This document shows, piece by piece, positions 17,400-25,649 of a stretch of 64,000 nucleotides of DNA. The translations under genes and the position numbers were made by a program. Location: NCBI RefSeq assembly GCF_011050365.1, contig NZ_DRFV01000001.1, forward strand, positions 124,001 to 188,000, given 5' to 3'. Each line of letters starts with the position of its first letter. Position 1 is the stretch's first letter. Source of the stretch: Pseudohongiella sp. Lineage in GTDB: Bacteria > Pseudomonadota > Gammaproteobacteria > Pseudomonadales > Pseudohongiellaceae. Below the pieces are notes generated by a model, which saw nothing but the letters and a program-made list of their open reading frames with translations, made no database searches and was not told the origin of the DNA.

Positions 17400-18278
17400 T
17401 TAGCGCAGCACCAGCAGCGATACCCGGGTGCGTTTGATCATGGCGGTGGTGGTGCTGCCCAGAATCAGGTGGCGTATGCGCGAATGCCCGTACGCGCCCA
17501 TGACCAGCAGGTCGATATTTTCTCTTTCCTGATACTCGGCCAGCGCGGTGTCCGCGTCGCCGGCAATGATGGTGCCGGTGACCTCGAAGCCCGCCGCGGA
17601 CAGAGCATCGGTGGCTTCGCGCAGTTGCTCGCGAGCGACGTCGGTATCCGCGCCCACCATGACCACATGATGGGGAATGCCGCGTCCCAGCGGGCTGGCA
17701 GCAACAATCTGAATACCTTTGCGCATGGTGGCACTGCCATCATAGGCAACCATGATCTGCTTGGGCGGGGCAAAGGACTGCTGGGCAATGAGAATGGGTT
17801 TGTGCATGGCGCGGATGATGCTTTCCAGATGGCTGCCGATGTGGCCGTGGGCTGACTCGGTGTCGGCGCCACGTTTACCCACCACCAGAATGCGGGTTTC
17901 GGGTTCCAGCTCAATCAGGGTATCGACCAGTTCGCCATGGCGCTGCCGTGACTCGGCATCAATAATTCCTTTTGCTTCCGCCCGCTGCATGGCGGCCTGC
18001 AACATCAATTTGCCTTTTTCCATTTCAAGCTTGGCACGTTGCTGGTCTAGCTCAGCCAGTTCCTGCATCAGGTTTTCCTGCGCGCCCAGGCCCAGGCTGC
18101 CACTCAGGTTGCTGGCAGTAGTGCTTTCGGTTTTGTCCAGCACGTGCAGCAGGCTTAGCTGCGTGTTCATGCGGCTGGCAGTCCAGGCGGCGTAGTCGCA
18201 CACGGCTTCGGCGTAGATCGAATCATCAATGCAGGCCACGACCTTGCCCTTCATTTCCGGAATCTGAATGTTTGACAT
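17400..18278 (-). CDS. Universal stress protein with tandem UspA domains
   Basis: A 292-residue cytoplasmic protein with two UspA-type domains: the first from about residue 8 (VVACIDDSIYAEAVCDYAAW), the second from about residue 160 (IMVAYDGSATMRKGIQIVA). The second ends in the nucleotide-binding signature GAYGHSRIRHLILGSTT, which fits G-2x-G-9x-G(S/T); the first has VVGKRGADTESAHGHIGSHLE, a looser version. UspA proteins bind ATP or signal stress. An AGGGGA ribosome site precedes the ATG. It lies 62 bp downstream of a SulP transporter gene on the same strand; USP and SulP genes are often co-transcribed, suggesting control of, or by, the transporter. Confidence 0.92.
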   Translation of the reverse strand: MSNIQIPEMKGKVVACIDDSIYAEAVCDYAAWTASRMNTQLSLLHVLDKTESTTASNLSGSLGLGAQENLMQELAELDQQRAKLEMEKGKLMLQAAMQRAEAKGIIDAESRQRHGELVDTLIELEPETRILVVGKRGADTESAHGHIGSHLESIIRAMHKPILIAQQSFAPPKQIMVAYDGSATMRKGIQIVAASPLGRGIPHHVVMVGADTDVAREQLREATDALSAAGFEVTGTIIAGDADTALAEYQERENIDLLVMGAYGHSRIRHLILGSTTTAMIKRTRVSLLVLR

Positions 18279-18340
18279 TGTGGCTTTCCCCTATTGTTGC
18301 TGGTTGTGGTGCGGCGTTTGGTGTGACTGCCAGTGCCGAC

Positions 18341-19825
18341 CTAGTGCCCCATCAGCCGTTCTACGGCATCAGGTTTGTCGTGTACCGCAAACCGGTCCAC
18401 CAATGTCGCGCTGGCCTCATTGAGGCCAACAATGCTGACATCGGCGCCTTCGCGGCGGAATTTGATGATGACCTTGTCCAGTGAACTGATCGCGGTGATG
18501 TCCCAGAAGTGGGCACGGGTCAGGTCGATAGTAACCTTATCTATCGCCTCTTTGAAATCAAAGCCAGCGATAAACTGATCTGCCGAGGTGAAGAAAACCT
18601 GGCCGACGACCTGGTATTGACGATGATCCCCCTCATCTGACAAGGTCGAGCCGATATACAGAATATCGCCAACCTTGCGCGCGAAGAACAGGGCGCTGAG
18701 CAGGACGCCCAACAACACACCCAGCGCCAGGTTGTGGGTGATGACCACCACCACAACGGTGGCGATCATGACGATGCTTGAGCTTTTTGGGTTCTTGCGC
18801 AAGTCGGCCACCGATGACCAGCTGAAGGTGCCGAACGCGACCATGAACATGACCGCGACCAGGGCCGCCATGGGTATCTGCCCGACCCATTCGTCAAGAA
18901 ACACCACCATAAACAGCAGTACGGTGCCGGCAGTGAATGACGACAGTCGCTTGCGGCCACCGGATTTGATGTTGATGACAGATTGACCAATCATCGCGCA
19001 GCCGGCCATGCCACCGATCAGGCCGGTACCAATATTGGCAACACCCTGGCCGACACATTCGCGATTTTTGTTACTGGGCGTGTCGGTCAGGTCATCAATG
19101 ATGGTGGCGGTCATCATTGATTCCAGCAGGCCCACTACCGCCAGCGTGGCAGCATACGGAAATATGATCTGCAGGGTTTCCAGGTTGAGTGGCACATCCG
19201 GCCAAAGAAAGATGGGCAGACTGTCTGGCAGTTCGCCCATGTCGCCGACCGTGCGCATGTCAAAACCGAAATACATCGCCAGCCCGGTCATGACGACAAT
19301 GCAAATCAGTGGCGAGGGCACCGCCTTGGTGATGTAAGGCAACCCGTAAATGATCACCAGGCCGCCGGCCAGCATGGCAAAGACCAGCCATGTGGCGTTG
19401 TCACCGGTGATCTCGGGCAATTGCGCCATAAAAATCAGGATCGCCAGTGCGTTCACAAAGCCGGTCACAACCGAGCGTGACACAAAACGCATCAACAGCC
19501 CCAGTTTGAATGCACCGGCCAGAATCTGCAGCACCCCCGTCAGCAGCGTCGCCGCCAGCAGGTATTCCAGACCGTGATCGCGGACCAGGGTGACCATCAC
19601 CAGCGCCATGGCCCCGGTCGCGGCCGAGATCATGCCCGGGCGACCGCCCACGATGGCAGTAATGACGGCAATGGAGAAGGACGCGTAGAGGCCCACTTTG
19701 GGATCAACACCGGCAATAATGGAGAATGCGATAGCCTCGGGAATCAGCGCCAGGGCGACGACGATACCGGCGAGAACGTCGCCACGGATGTTAGAGAACC
19801 AGCTTTGTTTCAAGGCGTGTAACAT
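18341..19825 (-). CDS. SulP-family inorganic anion transporter with STAS domain
   Basis: A 494-residue inner-membrane transporter. The N-terminal signature [20 protein letters not shown] and GLYASF are typical of SulP proteins; about 12 helices follow, then a cytoplasmic STAS domain (last 100 residues; [19 protein letters not shown]). SulP members move sulfate, bicarbonate or other anions, usually with Na+ or H+. Bicarbonate uptake is plausible in a marine cell and given the USP partner, but the substrate cannot be set from sequence. The 290 bp between this start and the next gene upstream hold no other gene or clear signal that I can see. Confidence 0.92.
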   Translation of the reverse strand: MLHALKQSWFSNIRGDVLAGIVVALALIPEAIAFSIIAGVDPKVGLYASFSIAVITAIVGGRPGMISAATGAMALVMVTLVRDHGLEYLLAATLLTGVLQILAGAFKLGLLMRFVSRSVVTGFVNALAILIFMAQLPEITGDNATWLVFAMLAGGLVIIYGLPYITKAVPSPLICIVVMTGLAMYFGFDMRTVGDMGELPDSLPIFLWPDVPLNLETLQIIFPYAATLAVVGLLESMMTATIIDDLTDTPSNKNRECVGQGVANIGTGLIGGMAGCAMIGQSVINIKSGGRKRLSSFTAGTVLLFMVVFLDEWVGQIPMAALVAVMFMVAFGTFSWSSVADLRKNPKSSSIVMIATVVVVVITHNLALGVLLGVLLSALFFARKVGDILYIGSTLSDEGDHRQYQVVGQVFFTSADQFIAGFDFKEAIDKVTIDLTRAHFWDITAISSLDKVIIKFRREGADVSIVGLNEASATLVDRFAVHDKPDAVERLMGH

Positions 19826-20116
19826 GGATTGGGCCTGGGTTATAAAGGTGAAAATAACGTATCAGATGGCGGAGCGGTCGTTGCCCGCGGTCCGGACGCG
19901 CAGTCTGGCATCAAAAAATGACGGGATTGTGCAAGCAGGAACTTATGGTGGCGTGGCCGCAGGCCAGGGCGCCTGGGAACTGATTAAAGATGCCATGATG
20001 GCTGCTGTATCCAGTGACTGCGTTTGAAGGCGCGCATTTTAGCAGGCCTGACTCAGGAAATCACCCGCCTGTGCCCGGACGCGTTAAGGAGAGCCGGGCG
20101 CAAACGGGGGGCAGTG

Positions 20117-21802
20117 TCAGTCCAGTGGTGCGGTGACCACCGGCAGCACGATAGACGATGGCCGGTTGGCATCAAAATAAATCGTGTTGCGCGCTTCCTG
20201 CGCTGGTGTACTGCTGTCATCAAGTGCTGCGCCGTTATTCGGATTGACGGCAAAGCGCGGATAGTTGCTGGAGGTCACGTGCACACCGATACGGTGACCG
20301 GCTTCAAAGGTCTGCGCCGTACTCCACATATTGATGATCAGTTGTTCAACCGCGCCCGGCGTCATCAATTCGACGTCGCCCGGATTTTGCCCGTTGCGGA
20401 ACCGCGCCCGGATCGGATAATCCAGAATCAGGGCTTCATAACCGTCTGGGTAGATGTCCACCAGCTTGACCACAAAGTCGGTATCCAGAGCATCCGTGGC
20501 AACAAACAGTTCCATGTCGATATGGCCGGCCACCACAACGTCCTCTTGCAGCACCGGGGTGCTGAAACGCAGGTAGTCCTGGCGTTGACCAATGTCGCGT
20601 TGATCGCGGGGACCCACATCCGCGCCCAGGTTCTGACCACCCATGGTGGGCACCGGATTGGTCGGGTCAAAGGTATAGGTTTTGCTGGCATCAGTCACCG
20701 CAGGCGGCTCGACGGACAGGCCCATATCGGGCTGCAGGTAGTAGCGGGTTTTGTTGTTCTGCGGCGGCCAGCTGTCCATATGAATGACGCGGTTCTTGTC
20801 GGAGACATTGCCTTTGCGCGCCGAGGCCATCATGTAGATGCTCACTGGCGGCTCGTCCATGATGCCGTTGTCGATATCCTTCAGCCAGTAGTCCCACCAG
20901 CGGAACTGCTCTTCAAGGTCGCCGTTGATCATGCCGCCACCCGGATACTCCAGGTCGCCCTGCAGCACGCCATGGCCGAATGCGCCCATGAACAGTTTCT
21001 GTTTGCCACGGGCCTGTGGGTTGCCATCGTTTTGCAGATAGACAAAGTTATGCAATGAGCCTTCGGCGTAAATGTCATGCCAGCCGCCGACGTTGTAGAC
21101 CGGGATTTCGACATTGTCGCGATGAAACAGAAAGTCGGTTGCCCGCCACTGATCATCCAGCACAGCGCGTGCTTTGTAGGCGTTGATGGCTTCTTCGCTG
21201 ACGCCCTGGCCGCGCAACCAGCCGCCGGAGTGACTCTCTTTGAACACACCGCCGACAAAGCGTGAGCGGTAGAACAGGCTGTCGGGGGCGACCGTGACAT
21301 AAGCGGCGGTCAAATGTGGCGGCGCTGCGGCGGCGGCCAGGTTGGAGGTAATGCCCGGGGCCGAGGTGCCAAAAATGCCGACGTTGCCATCACTGAAGTT
21401 CTGTGCCGCGATCCATTCAACAGTGTCATAGCCGTCTTCGATATCGTTTTCGAAAGGCTGGTTTTCACCTTCCGAATCATAACGACCGCGCACATCCTGA
21501 GACACCACGGCATAACCCCGGGTGTTGTATTCGGCGACGCTGCGATCAATGCCGTCTTTATCGTAAGGGGTGCGGGTGAGAATCACCGGCCAGGGACCGT
21601 CGCCGTCAGGCAGGTAAACATTGGTAGCCAGTTGTATACCGTCGCGCATGGGCACCATGACAATGGTCTTGTTATCTGGCGTCAGTGGTTGAGCGTGCCC
21701 GGCGGCCAGCCCGCAGGACAGCATCAGAGCAACAAGGCACTGTATGGCCAGGCGCGGTGCCAGTCTTCGGGTGAGGCGACAGGGGTGTCCGGAAGAAAGC
21801 AT
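20117..21802 (-). CDS. CocE/NonD-family (S15-type) serine hydrolase, exported
   Basis: A 561-residue protein with a signal peptide (LAIQCLVALMLSCGLAAGHAQ, cleaved near HAQ), so likely periplasmic or secreted. The alpha/beta-hydrolase fold of the CocE/X-Pro dipeptidyl-peptidase family shows in VPMRDGIQLATNVYLP, VILTRTPYDK, VVSQDVRGRYDSEGE and the nucleophile elbow GIFGTSAPGI. The elbow is normally GxSYxG, so Pro replaces the usual Tyr-x pattern. A jelly-roll C-terminal domain follows (from about residue 340). Family members cleave esters, acylated beta-lactams or X-Pro peptides; the true substrate is unknown. GAGGT lies 8 nt before the ATG. It seems to be a single-gene unit. Confidence 0.88.
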   Translation of the reverse strand: MLSSGHPCRLTRRLAPRLAIQCLVALMLSCGLAAGHAQPLTPDNKTIVMVPMRDGIQLATNVYLPDGDGPWPVILTRTPYDKDGIDRSVAEYNTRGYAVVSQDVRGRYDSEGENQPFENDIEDGYDTVEWIAAQNFSDGNVGIFGTSAPGITSNLAAAAAPPHLTAAYVTVAPDSLFYRSRFVGGVFKESHSGGWLRGQGVSEEAINAYKARAVLDDQWRATDFLFHRDNVEIPVYNVGGWHDIYAEGSLHNFVYLQNDGNPQARGKQKLFMGAFGHGVLQGDLEYPGGGMINGDLEEQFRWWDYWLKDIDNGIMDEPPVSIYMMASARKGNVSDKNRVIHMDSWPPQNNKTRYYLQPDMGLSVEPPAVTDASKTYTFDPTNPVPTMGGQNLGADVGPRDQRDIGQRQDYLRFSTPVLQEDVVVAGHIDMELFVATDALDTDFVVKLVDIYPDGYEALILDYPIRARFRNGQNPGDVELMTPGAVEQLIINMWSTAQTFEAGHRIGVHVTSSNYPRFAVNPNNGAALDDSSTPAQEARNTIYFDANRPSSIVLPVVTAPLD

Positions 21803-21854
21803 AACGATTTACCTCGTGTTGTTTTTATTGAAGTATCAGCGGCTGCCTGTTGGT

Positions 21855-21928
21855 TGGAGCGGGTGAAGGGAATCGAACCCTCGTCGTAAGCTTGGGAAGC
21901 TTCTGCTCTGCCATTGAGCTACACCCGC
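21855..21928 (-). tRNA. tRNA-Gly (anticodon CCC)
   Basis: Read on the minus strand, a 74-nt cloverleaf with encoded CCA: acceptor GCGGGTG pairs with CACCCGC, T-arm has GGGTTCGATTCCC, and the anticodon loop is TTCCCAA, giving CCC. The sequence closely tracks the known tRNA-Gly(CCC) of E. coli. The first pair of the anticodon stem appears to be G-A rather than Watson-Crick. Confidence 0.95.
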
Positions 21929-21982
21929 GGAGGGCTCAAGCTAGCCGAATTATGGCGGTTTGTCGAGCGGGTTCGCTGTCGG

Positions 21983-23236
21983 TCAGACGCTATCGAAGCC
22001 TGAGCGGAAACAACCGGTAATGCCTTTGTATTGTGATACCGTCCAGCCGATGCGCTTGTTCAGCGTGTCCACCGGAAGCGCGGGGGCGATCACCACCGAA
22101 CGCGGGGGCGGGGTGTTGCCCAGATTGTCCGCGAGCCAATCACTGTAGTTCAGACACCACTGCCTGATGTCATCCGGTGCGTGTTCCAGCACAACAAAAT
22201 AATGCAATCCGGTCTGACCCTCGTGGCTGTCACTGCGGACACGGGCGTCGACGACATCCGTGTGTTGCTGCAGTGCTGTTTCCAGTTGGGCGAGATTGAC
22301 GTTGTTGCCGTGAATCTGCACCACCGGGTCGGTTCTGCCCAGCAGAGTGATATGGCTGTCGTCATGCTGCTGTAATTTATCGTGCAATTGATGCTGCTGG
22401 CCGTCGTCCCTGTCCTGCACTATCCAGTGCTCTTGCTGCTGGCTCAGCGTCCAGAACGATAGCAGGGTGAAGGGCGTATTGTCCTGCTGGCGCCATGCCA
22501 GGCCGGCGGTTTCGCTGCTGCCATACACTTCGATCAGTGTGGCATTGGCATATTGCCGACGAATGGCGGCGGCAGTGTCGGCCGGCAGCGGGGCGGTCGA
22601 ACTGATGCCGGTGAACGTGTCAGGAAGCGACACCTGATGCGTCAGCAACATGGACCAGATGTCCGGCGTTGCCGCGATAACATCACCATCGCGCAGTTGC
22701 CGGGTCCAGGTGGCCGGCAGTTCGCGCGCCGGCTTTACACGGAGGCGCTCACAGCCCAGTGCCGAGGGCAGCAGTATGCTCCAGATAAAGCCGTAAATAT
22801 GATGCGACGGTACCGTGCTGACCACGCGTCCGGCTGTCGGCAGCAACGCCCGAAAGGCATCGATTTCGCGCTGTAATTTGCTCAGCGCATGAGCGGCAGG
22901 TGTGGGCTCGCCGGTAGATCCGGAGGAGTAGAAATGCAGGCTGCTGTCGTCAATGGCCAGGCTGCGTCGGGCGACGCCGGTCCAGCCTTCGGCCGACCGT
23001 CTGGCCAGTAGCAGGTCGGATACACCGGTGCGGTCCAGGCCCAGCATGTGAGCAAAACGACGCGCCAGCTCGACCATGTCGAGCGAGGCGAGTCCGAAAT
23101 GACGGGGATGCGTCAGCAGGTCAGTTGGCTGGGTGTCTGCCTCAAGGAGCAGATCACCCAGGCCGCGTCGTTGCAGGGCATCGCTGAGAAAGTCGTCCAG
23201 ATAACTTTCCAGTAGCCCCGGTTGTTGCCACCACAT
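21983..23236 (-). CDS. Adenylate-forming ligase, probably PYP chromophore-activating p-coumarate:CoA ligase
   Basis: A 417-residue short AMP-binding enzyme. Core motifs are the phosphate loop YSSGSTGEPTP (the usual lysine after the proline is missing), YGSSETAG, LGRTDPVVQIHG and the C-terminal catalytic lysine in LPVDTLNKR. It begins 3 bp after the photoactive yellow protein gene on the same strand, so the two are almost certainly co-transcribed. In other bacteria PYP genes sit beside a p-coumarate:CoA ligase that activates the chromophore for attachment to the PYP cysteine; assigning that job here is inference from context. Residues 48-59 (GLASLDMVELAR) resemble the phosphopantetheine helix of acyl carrier proteins. 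Family is firm; substrate is inferred. Confidence 0.75.
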   Translation of the reverse strand: MWWQQPGLLESYLDDFLSDALQRRGLGDLLLEADTQPTDLLTHPRHFGLASLDMVELARRFAHMLGLDRTGVSDLLLARRSAEGWTGVARRSLAIDDSSLHFYSSGSTGEPTPAAHALSKLQREIDAFRALLPTAGRVVSTVPSHHIYGFIWSILLPSALGCERLRVKPARELPATWTRQLRDGDVIAATPDIWSMLLTHQVSLPDTFTGISSTAPLPADTAAAIRRQYANATLIEVYGSSETAGLAWRQQDNTPFTLLSFWTLSQQQEHWIVQDRDDGQQHQLHDKLQQHDDSHITLLGRTDPVVQIHGNNVNLAQLETALQQHTDVVDARVRSDSHEGQTGLHYFVVLEHAPDDIRQWCLNYSDWLADNLGNTPPPRSVVIAPALPVDTLNKRIGWTVSQYKGITGCFRSGFDSV

Positions 23237-23239
23237 GGA

Positions 23240-23620
23240 TCAGAGTCTTTTAACAAAGATCCAGAAGCTGCCACCCACCAGTGCCGGTTTCATATGAACT
23301 TTTACTTTGGTTGGTGTCATCTGGTAGTCAAAGGTGTACTCCAGCATGACGCTGCCGCGGTCGGCGACGACCTTGTCAAAGGCGCCCTTGAACTTGGGCG
23401 TATTGGTGCAGGGCGCAACATCGGTGAAGAAGTTTTTGCCGATCACCTGGCCGGGTGAGCGACCGGTGATCGCGCCTTCGGCTTCATTGTATTGCTGAAT
23501 AACGCCATTGGCATCCAGTTGAATCGCGCCAAAAGCCAGGTCGTCGATTTGTGACGTGCTCATGTTGGCCAGTTTGTTGTCGATATCCGAGGCGCCAAAA
23601 TCAATAACTTCCAATGACAT
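23240..23620 (-). CDS. pyp: Photoactive yellow protein (blue-light sensor)
   Basis: A 126-residue PAS-fold photoreceptor matching the length (125) and sequence of Halorhodospira PYP. Stretches such as [39 protein letters not shown] and [18 protein letters not shown] are nearly identical to that protein. All chromophore-pocket residues are present with a +2 offset: Tyr44, Glu48, Thr52, Arg54 and the chromophore-anchoring Cys71; Met101 corresponds to Met100 after a one-residue loop deletion. PYP binds p-coumaric acid by a thioester and undergoes a photocycle with blue light. It is followed 3 bp later by a ligase gene. No output domain is fused, so the signalling partner is unknown. A clear GGAG ribosome site precedes the ATG. 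Confidence 0.96.
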   Translation of the reverse strand: MSLEVIDFGASDIDNKLANMSTSQIDDLAFGAIQLDANGVIQQYNEAEGAITGRSPGQVIGKNFFTDVAPCTNTPKFKGAFDKVVADRGSVMLEYTFDYQMTPTKVKVHMKPALVGGSFWIFVKRL

Positions 23621-23720
23621 ACAGTTTTCTCCGGTGAACTGGGCGGTGACGCGCAGTGCTGATTTAGTTTGTTGCTTGGTTTGTGTTTAAATTTGTTGCC
23701 CGACCATTACGTTACTTTCG

Positions 23721-23735
23721 AATGATCGGATCATT
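23721..23735. promoter_or_regulatory. Palindrome upstream of pyp
   Basis: AATGATCGGATCATT, two 7-bp arms around one base, overlaps the stop codon of the Sel1-repeat gene about 100 bp upstream of pyp. It may be an operator for the pyp unit; it is too tight to form a good hairpin. AT-rich sequence with CAACAAA repeats fills the rest of the 113-bp gap. Confidence 0.3.
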
Positions 23736-24903
23736 ACGGCGGGTTATTATTGGCGTCCGTATTTTCATCCGGTATCCGGGTTACGCGGACAGTGTCCGGA
23801 TTTTGTTCCGCGTATGCGCGCATCCAGCGAGCGGCCATCAGACGGGCCTGCAGGGTGGTTTCTTCGTCCATTTCAGCGCTCAGGCGCTCAAGTGAACTGA
23901 TCGCATGTTCATAACCAAAACGGTATGCCAGTTCGTACCACATGTGGGCAATGGCGAGGTTCTGCTCTATACCCAGACCGTCAGCGAAAATACGCGCCAG
24001 AAAGTATTGTGCGGTGGCGTCGCCGCGGTGGGCGGAGCGATTGAACCAGTAGCGTGCCTGCTCGTAATCACGCGCAACACCTGCCTGATCTCCGGTCGCA
24101 TACAGAATGCCAAGCCGCGTTTGTGCATCCCGCAGTCCCTGCTCGGCCGCCAGTCTGAAATAATCCCGCGCCTGCGCGGCATCGCGCTCAACGCCCTGGC
24201 CGGTGGCGTACATCAGCGCCGCATTGTACTGCGCGTCAGCGCTGCCATTGTCGGCGGCCATGGTAAACCAGGTCAGCGCTGCGGTCGGGTTGGGTTCACT
24301 CACCAGACCACTGATCAGCAGCACGCCCAGATTATATTGTGAATCGCGGTGACCCTGGCGTGCGGCTTCCTGATACCAGCGCATGGCTTCGGGGAAATTC
24401 TCCGCCCGGCCCTGACCGTAAAAGTTCATGGTGCCAACGGCATACTGGGCATTGGCATCGCCCTGTTGGGCGGCCTGTTCGTACCAGTAATAGGCTTCCC
24501 GGTAATTCTGTTCTGTGCCCTGGCCCTGATCATACATGACGCCCAGACTGAACTGCGCGCTGACGATACCTTGCTGGGCAGACAATGCGTAGAGTTGCAT
24601 GGCGCGTTCGAAATTTTGCTCGGTCCCGATGCCCTGATGATACATCAGCGCCAGATTGTACTGGGCGATGGCGTGGCCGATCATCGCGCCTTCGGTGAAG
24701 ACACTCAGCGCCGTGTCGTAGTCTTCGTTTTGAAACGCTTCGAGCCCCACTTCCACTGCGAAGCGCTCGCTGGCGGCCGCATCCGCCGCCGGAACGTCGG
24801 CTGCTGGTTGATCCTGAGCCTGTGCCAGCGCCGCCTGTGACAGGCAACCGCATAGCATCAGTGTGGTCAATCGTCGGGATAGTCGGAGAGAAGTTGAAAT
24901 CAT
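23734..24903 (-). CDS. Exported Sel1-repeat protein
   Basis: About 389 residues with a signal peptide (RRLTTLMLCGCLSQAALAQAQ), then about eight Sel1-like (TPR-related) repeats of roughly 36 residues. Each has the pattern AxYNLALMYxxGxGTEQNxxxAxxxYxxAAxQG, for example MYHQGIGTEQNFERAMQLY and MYATGQGVERDAAQARDYF. Such solenoids mediate protein-protein contacts in the periplasm or at the outer membrane. The start at 24903 is chosen over 24939 because the signal peptide follows directly. It lies upstream of pyp on the same strand but 113 bp away, so co-transcription is uncertain. Partner proteins are unknown. Confidence 0.88.
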   Translation of the reverse strand: MISTSLRLSRRLTTLMLCGCLSQAALAQAQDQPAADVPAADAAASERFAVEVGLEAFQNEDYDTALSVFTEGAMIGHAIAQYNLALMYHQGIGTEQNFERAMQLYALSAQQGIVSAQFSLGVMYDQGQGTEQNYREAYYWYEQAAQQGDANAQYAVGTMNFYGQGRAENFPEAMRWYQEAARQGHRDSQYNLGVLLISGLVSEPNPTAALTWFTMAADNGSADAQYNAALMYATGQGVERDAAQARDYFRLAAEQGLRDAQTRLGILYATGDQAGVARDYEQARYWFNRSAHRGDATAQYFLARIFADGLGIEQNLAIAHMWYELAYRFGYEHAISSLERLSAEMDEETTLQARLMAARWMRAYAEQNPDTVRVTRIPDENTDANNNPP

Positions 24904-24942
24904 GGCCTGATTGTAGCTTGGCGCACTGACGATAGCCAATGT

Positions 24943-25019
24943 TGGTCGGAGTGAGAGGATTCGAACCTCCGACCCCTGCCTCCCGAAGGCAGTGCTCTAC
25001 CAGGCTGAGCTACACTCCG
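24943..25019 (-). tRNA. tRNA-Pro (anticodon CGG)
   Basis: On the minus strand, a 77-nt cloverleaf with encoded CCA: acceptor CGGAGTG pairs with CACTCCG, the anticodon stem CTGCC/GGCAG encloses TTCGGGA, giving CGG, and the T-arm has GGTTCGAATCC. The C1-G72 start is typical of bacterial tRNA-Pro. Confidence 0.95.
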
Positions 25020-25130
25020 AAGGGGTCTGTTACATGTATCAGCGTCGGGCCGGTGACCGCGCGTCAAGCGCTGGTCCCGGCGTCAGCGCCCGGGGCGCAT
25101 AATATGTCAGAATCGAAGGCGTTTTCCAAG

Positions 25131-25165
25131 ACCCCGGCGTACAAACTTGTACGGAAAGCCGGGGT
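25131..25165. terminator. Two-part hairpin downstream of doxX-like gene
   Basis: ACCCCGGC (25131-25138) pairs with GCCGGGGT (25158-25165); inside it GTACAA pairs with TTGTAC. Located between the DoxX-like gene stop and tRNA-Pro, it would form a stable stem. On the minus strand it is followed by CTTGGAAAA, not a good T-run, so termination is possible but not certain. Confidence 0.45.
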
Positions 25166-25186
25166 CCGGGCTCGTCGACGCTGACT

Positions 25187-25606
25187 TTATGCCGCGGGTT
25201 TGCGGTTATCCAGGCTGAAAGCACCGGCACCGGCGCCACTCAGGGCCAGCAGGCCGGCCATGATACCCATGTTCTTGAAAAAGTTCTGCGTCTCGTGCGA
25301 GCGTTGCAGACCTTCAGCCATGGTCCAGAAGTCGTGCATGACCAGGCTGATGACCAGGGTCAGGCCTGCCAGCACAAACGCCACCAGTCTGACCTGATAG
25401 CCGGTAAACAGCGCCGCGGCACCGCCAACCTGAATGACGCCGCTGAGGATCAGGAAAAACGGAATCAGGAACACGCCATGCGAGGCCATGTACTCCACGT
25501 GCATGTCGTACTGGGTAAATTTCATCAGGCCGGGCAGCAGAAAATACACGGCCAGAATAATGCGGGCGGCGGGCAAAAACAGTCGGGCAAGCGCTTCGGG
25601 TATCAT
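25187..25606 (-). CDS. DoxX-family membrane protein
   Basis: A 139-residue protein with four hydrophobic segments (IILAVYFLLPGLMKF, FLILSGVIQVGGAAALF, LVAFVLAGLTLVISLVMH and the C-terminal MAGLLALSGAGAGAF). The FLLPGLMKF opening and the placement of helices match DoxX/SURF4-like proteins, small inner-membrane proteins of broad but ill-defined roles, some linked to thiol or redox stress. The ATG at 25606 is chosen because the longer frame runs into the upstream kinase gene and AGGA lies 7 nt before it. It lies 43 bp downstream of a hybrid kinase gene on the same strand. Confidence 0.88.
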   Translation of the reverse strand: MIPEALARLFLPAARIILAVYFLLPGLMKFTQYDMHVEYMASHGVFLIPFFLILSGVIQVGGAAALFTGYQVRLVAFVLAGLTLVISLVMHDFWTMAEGLQRSHETQNFFKNMGIMAGLLALSGAGAGAFSLDNRKPAA

Positions 25607-25649
25607 GGGAGGTCCTGTTATCTGGTTGGTTGTGAGTCCGGATTGACGC

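Noticed and set aside
21314-21889. A 191-residue plus-strand open frame ending LERVKGIEPSS
   Set aside because: It runs antisense to the CocE hydrolase gene and into tRNA-Gly; no domain similarity and no ribosome site.
24939-25184. An 81-residue plus-strand open frame
   Set aside because: It reads antisense through tRNA-Pro; the opening VGVRGFEPPTPASRRQC is a well-known artefact of tRNA antisense translation.
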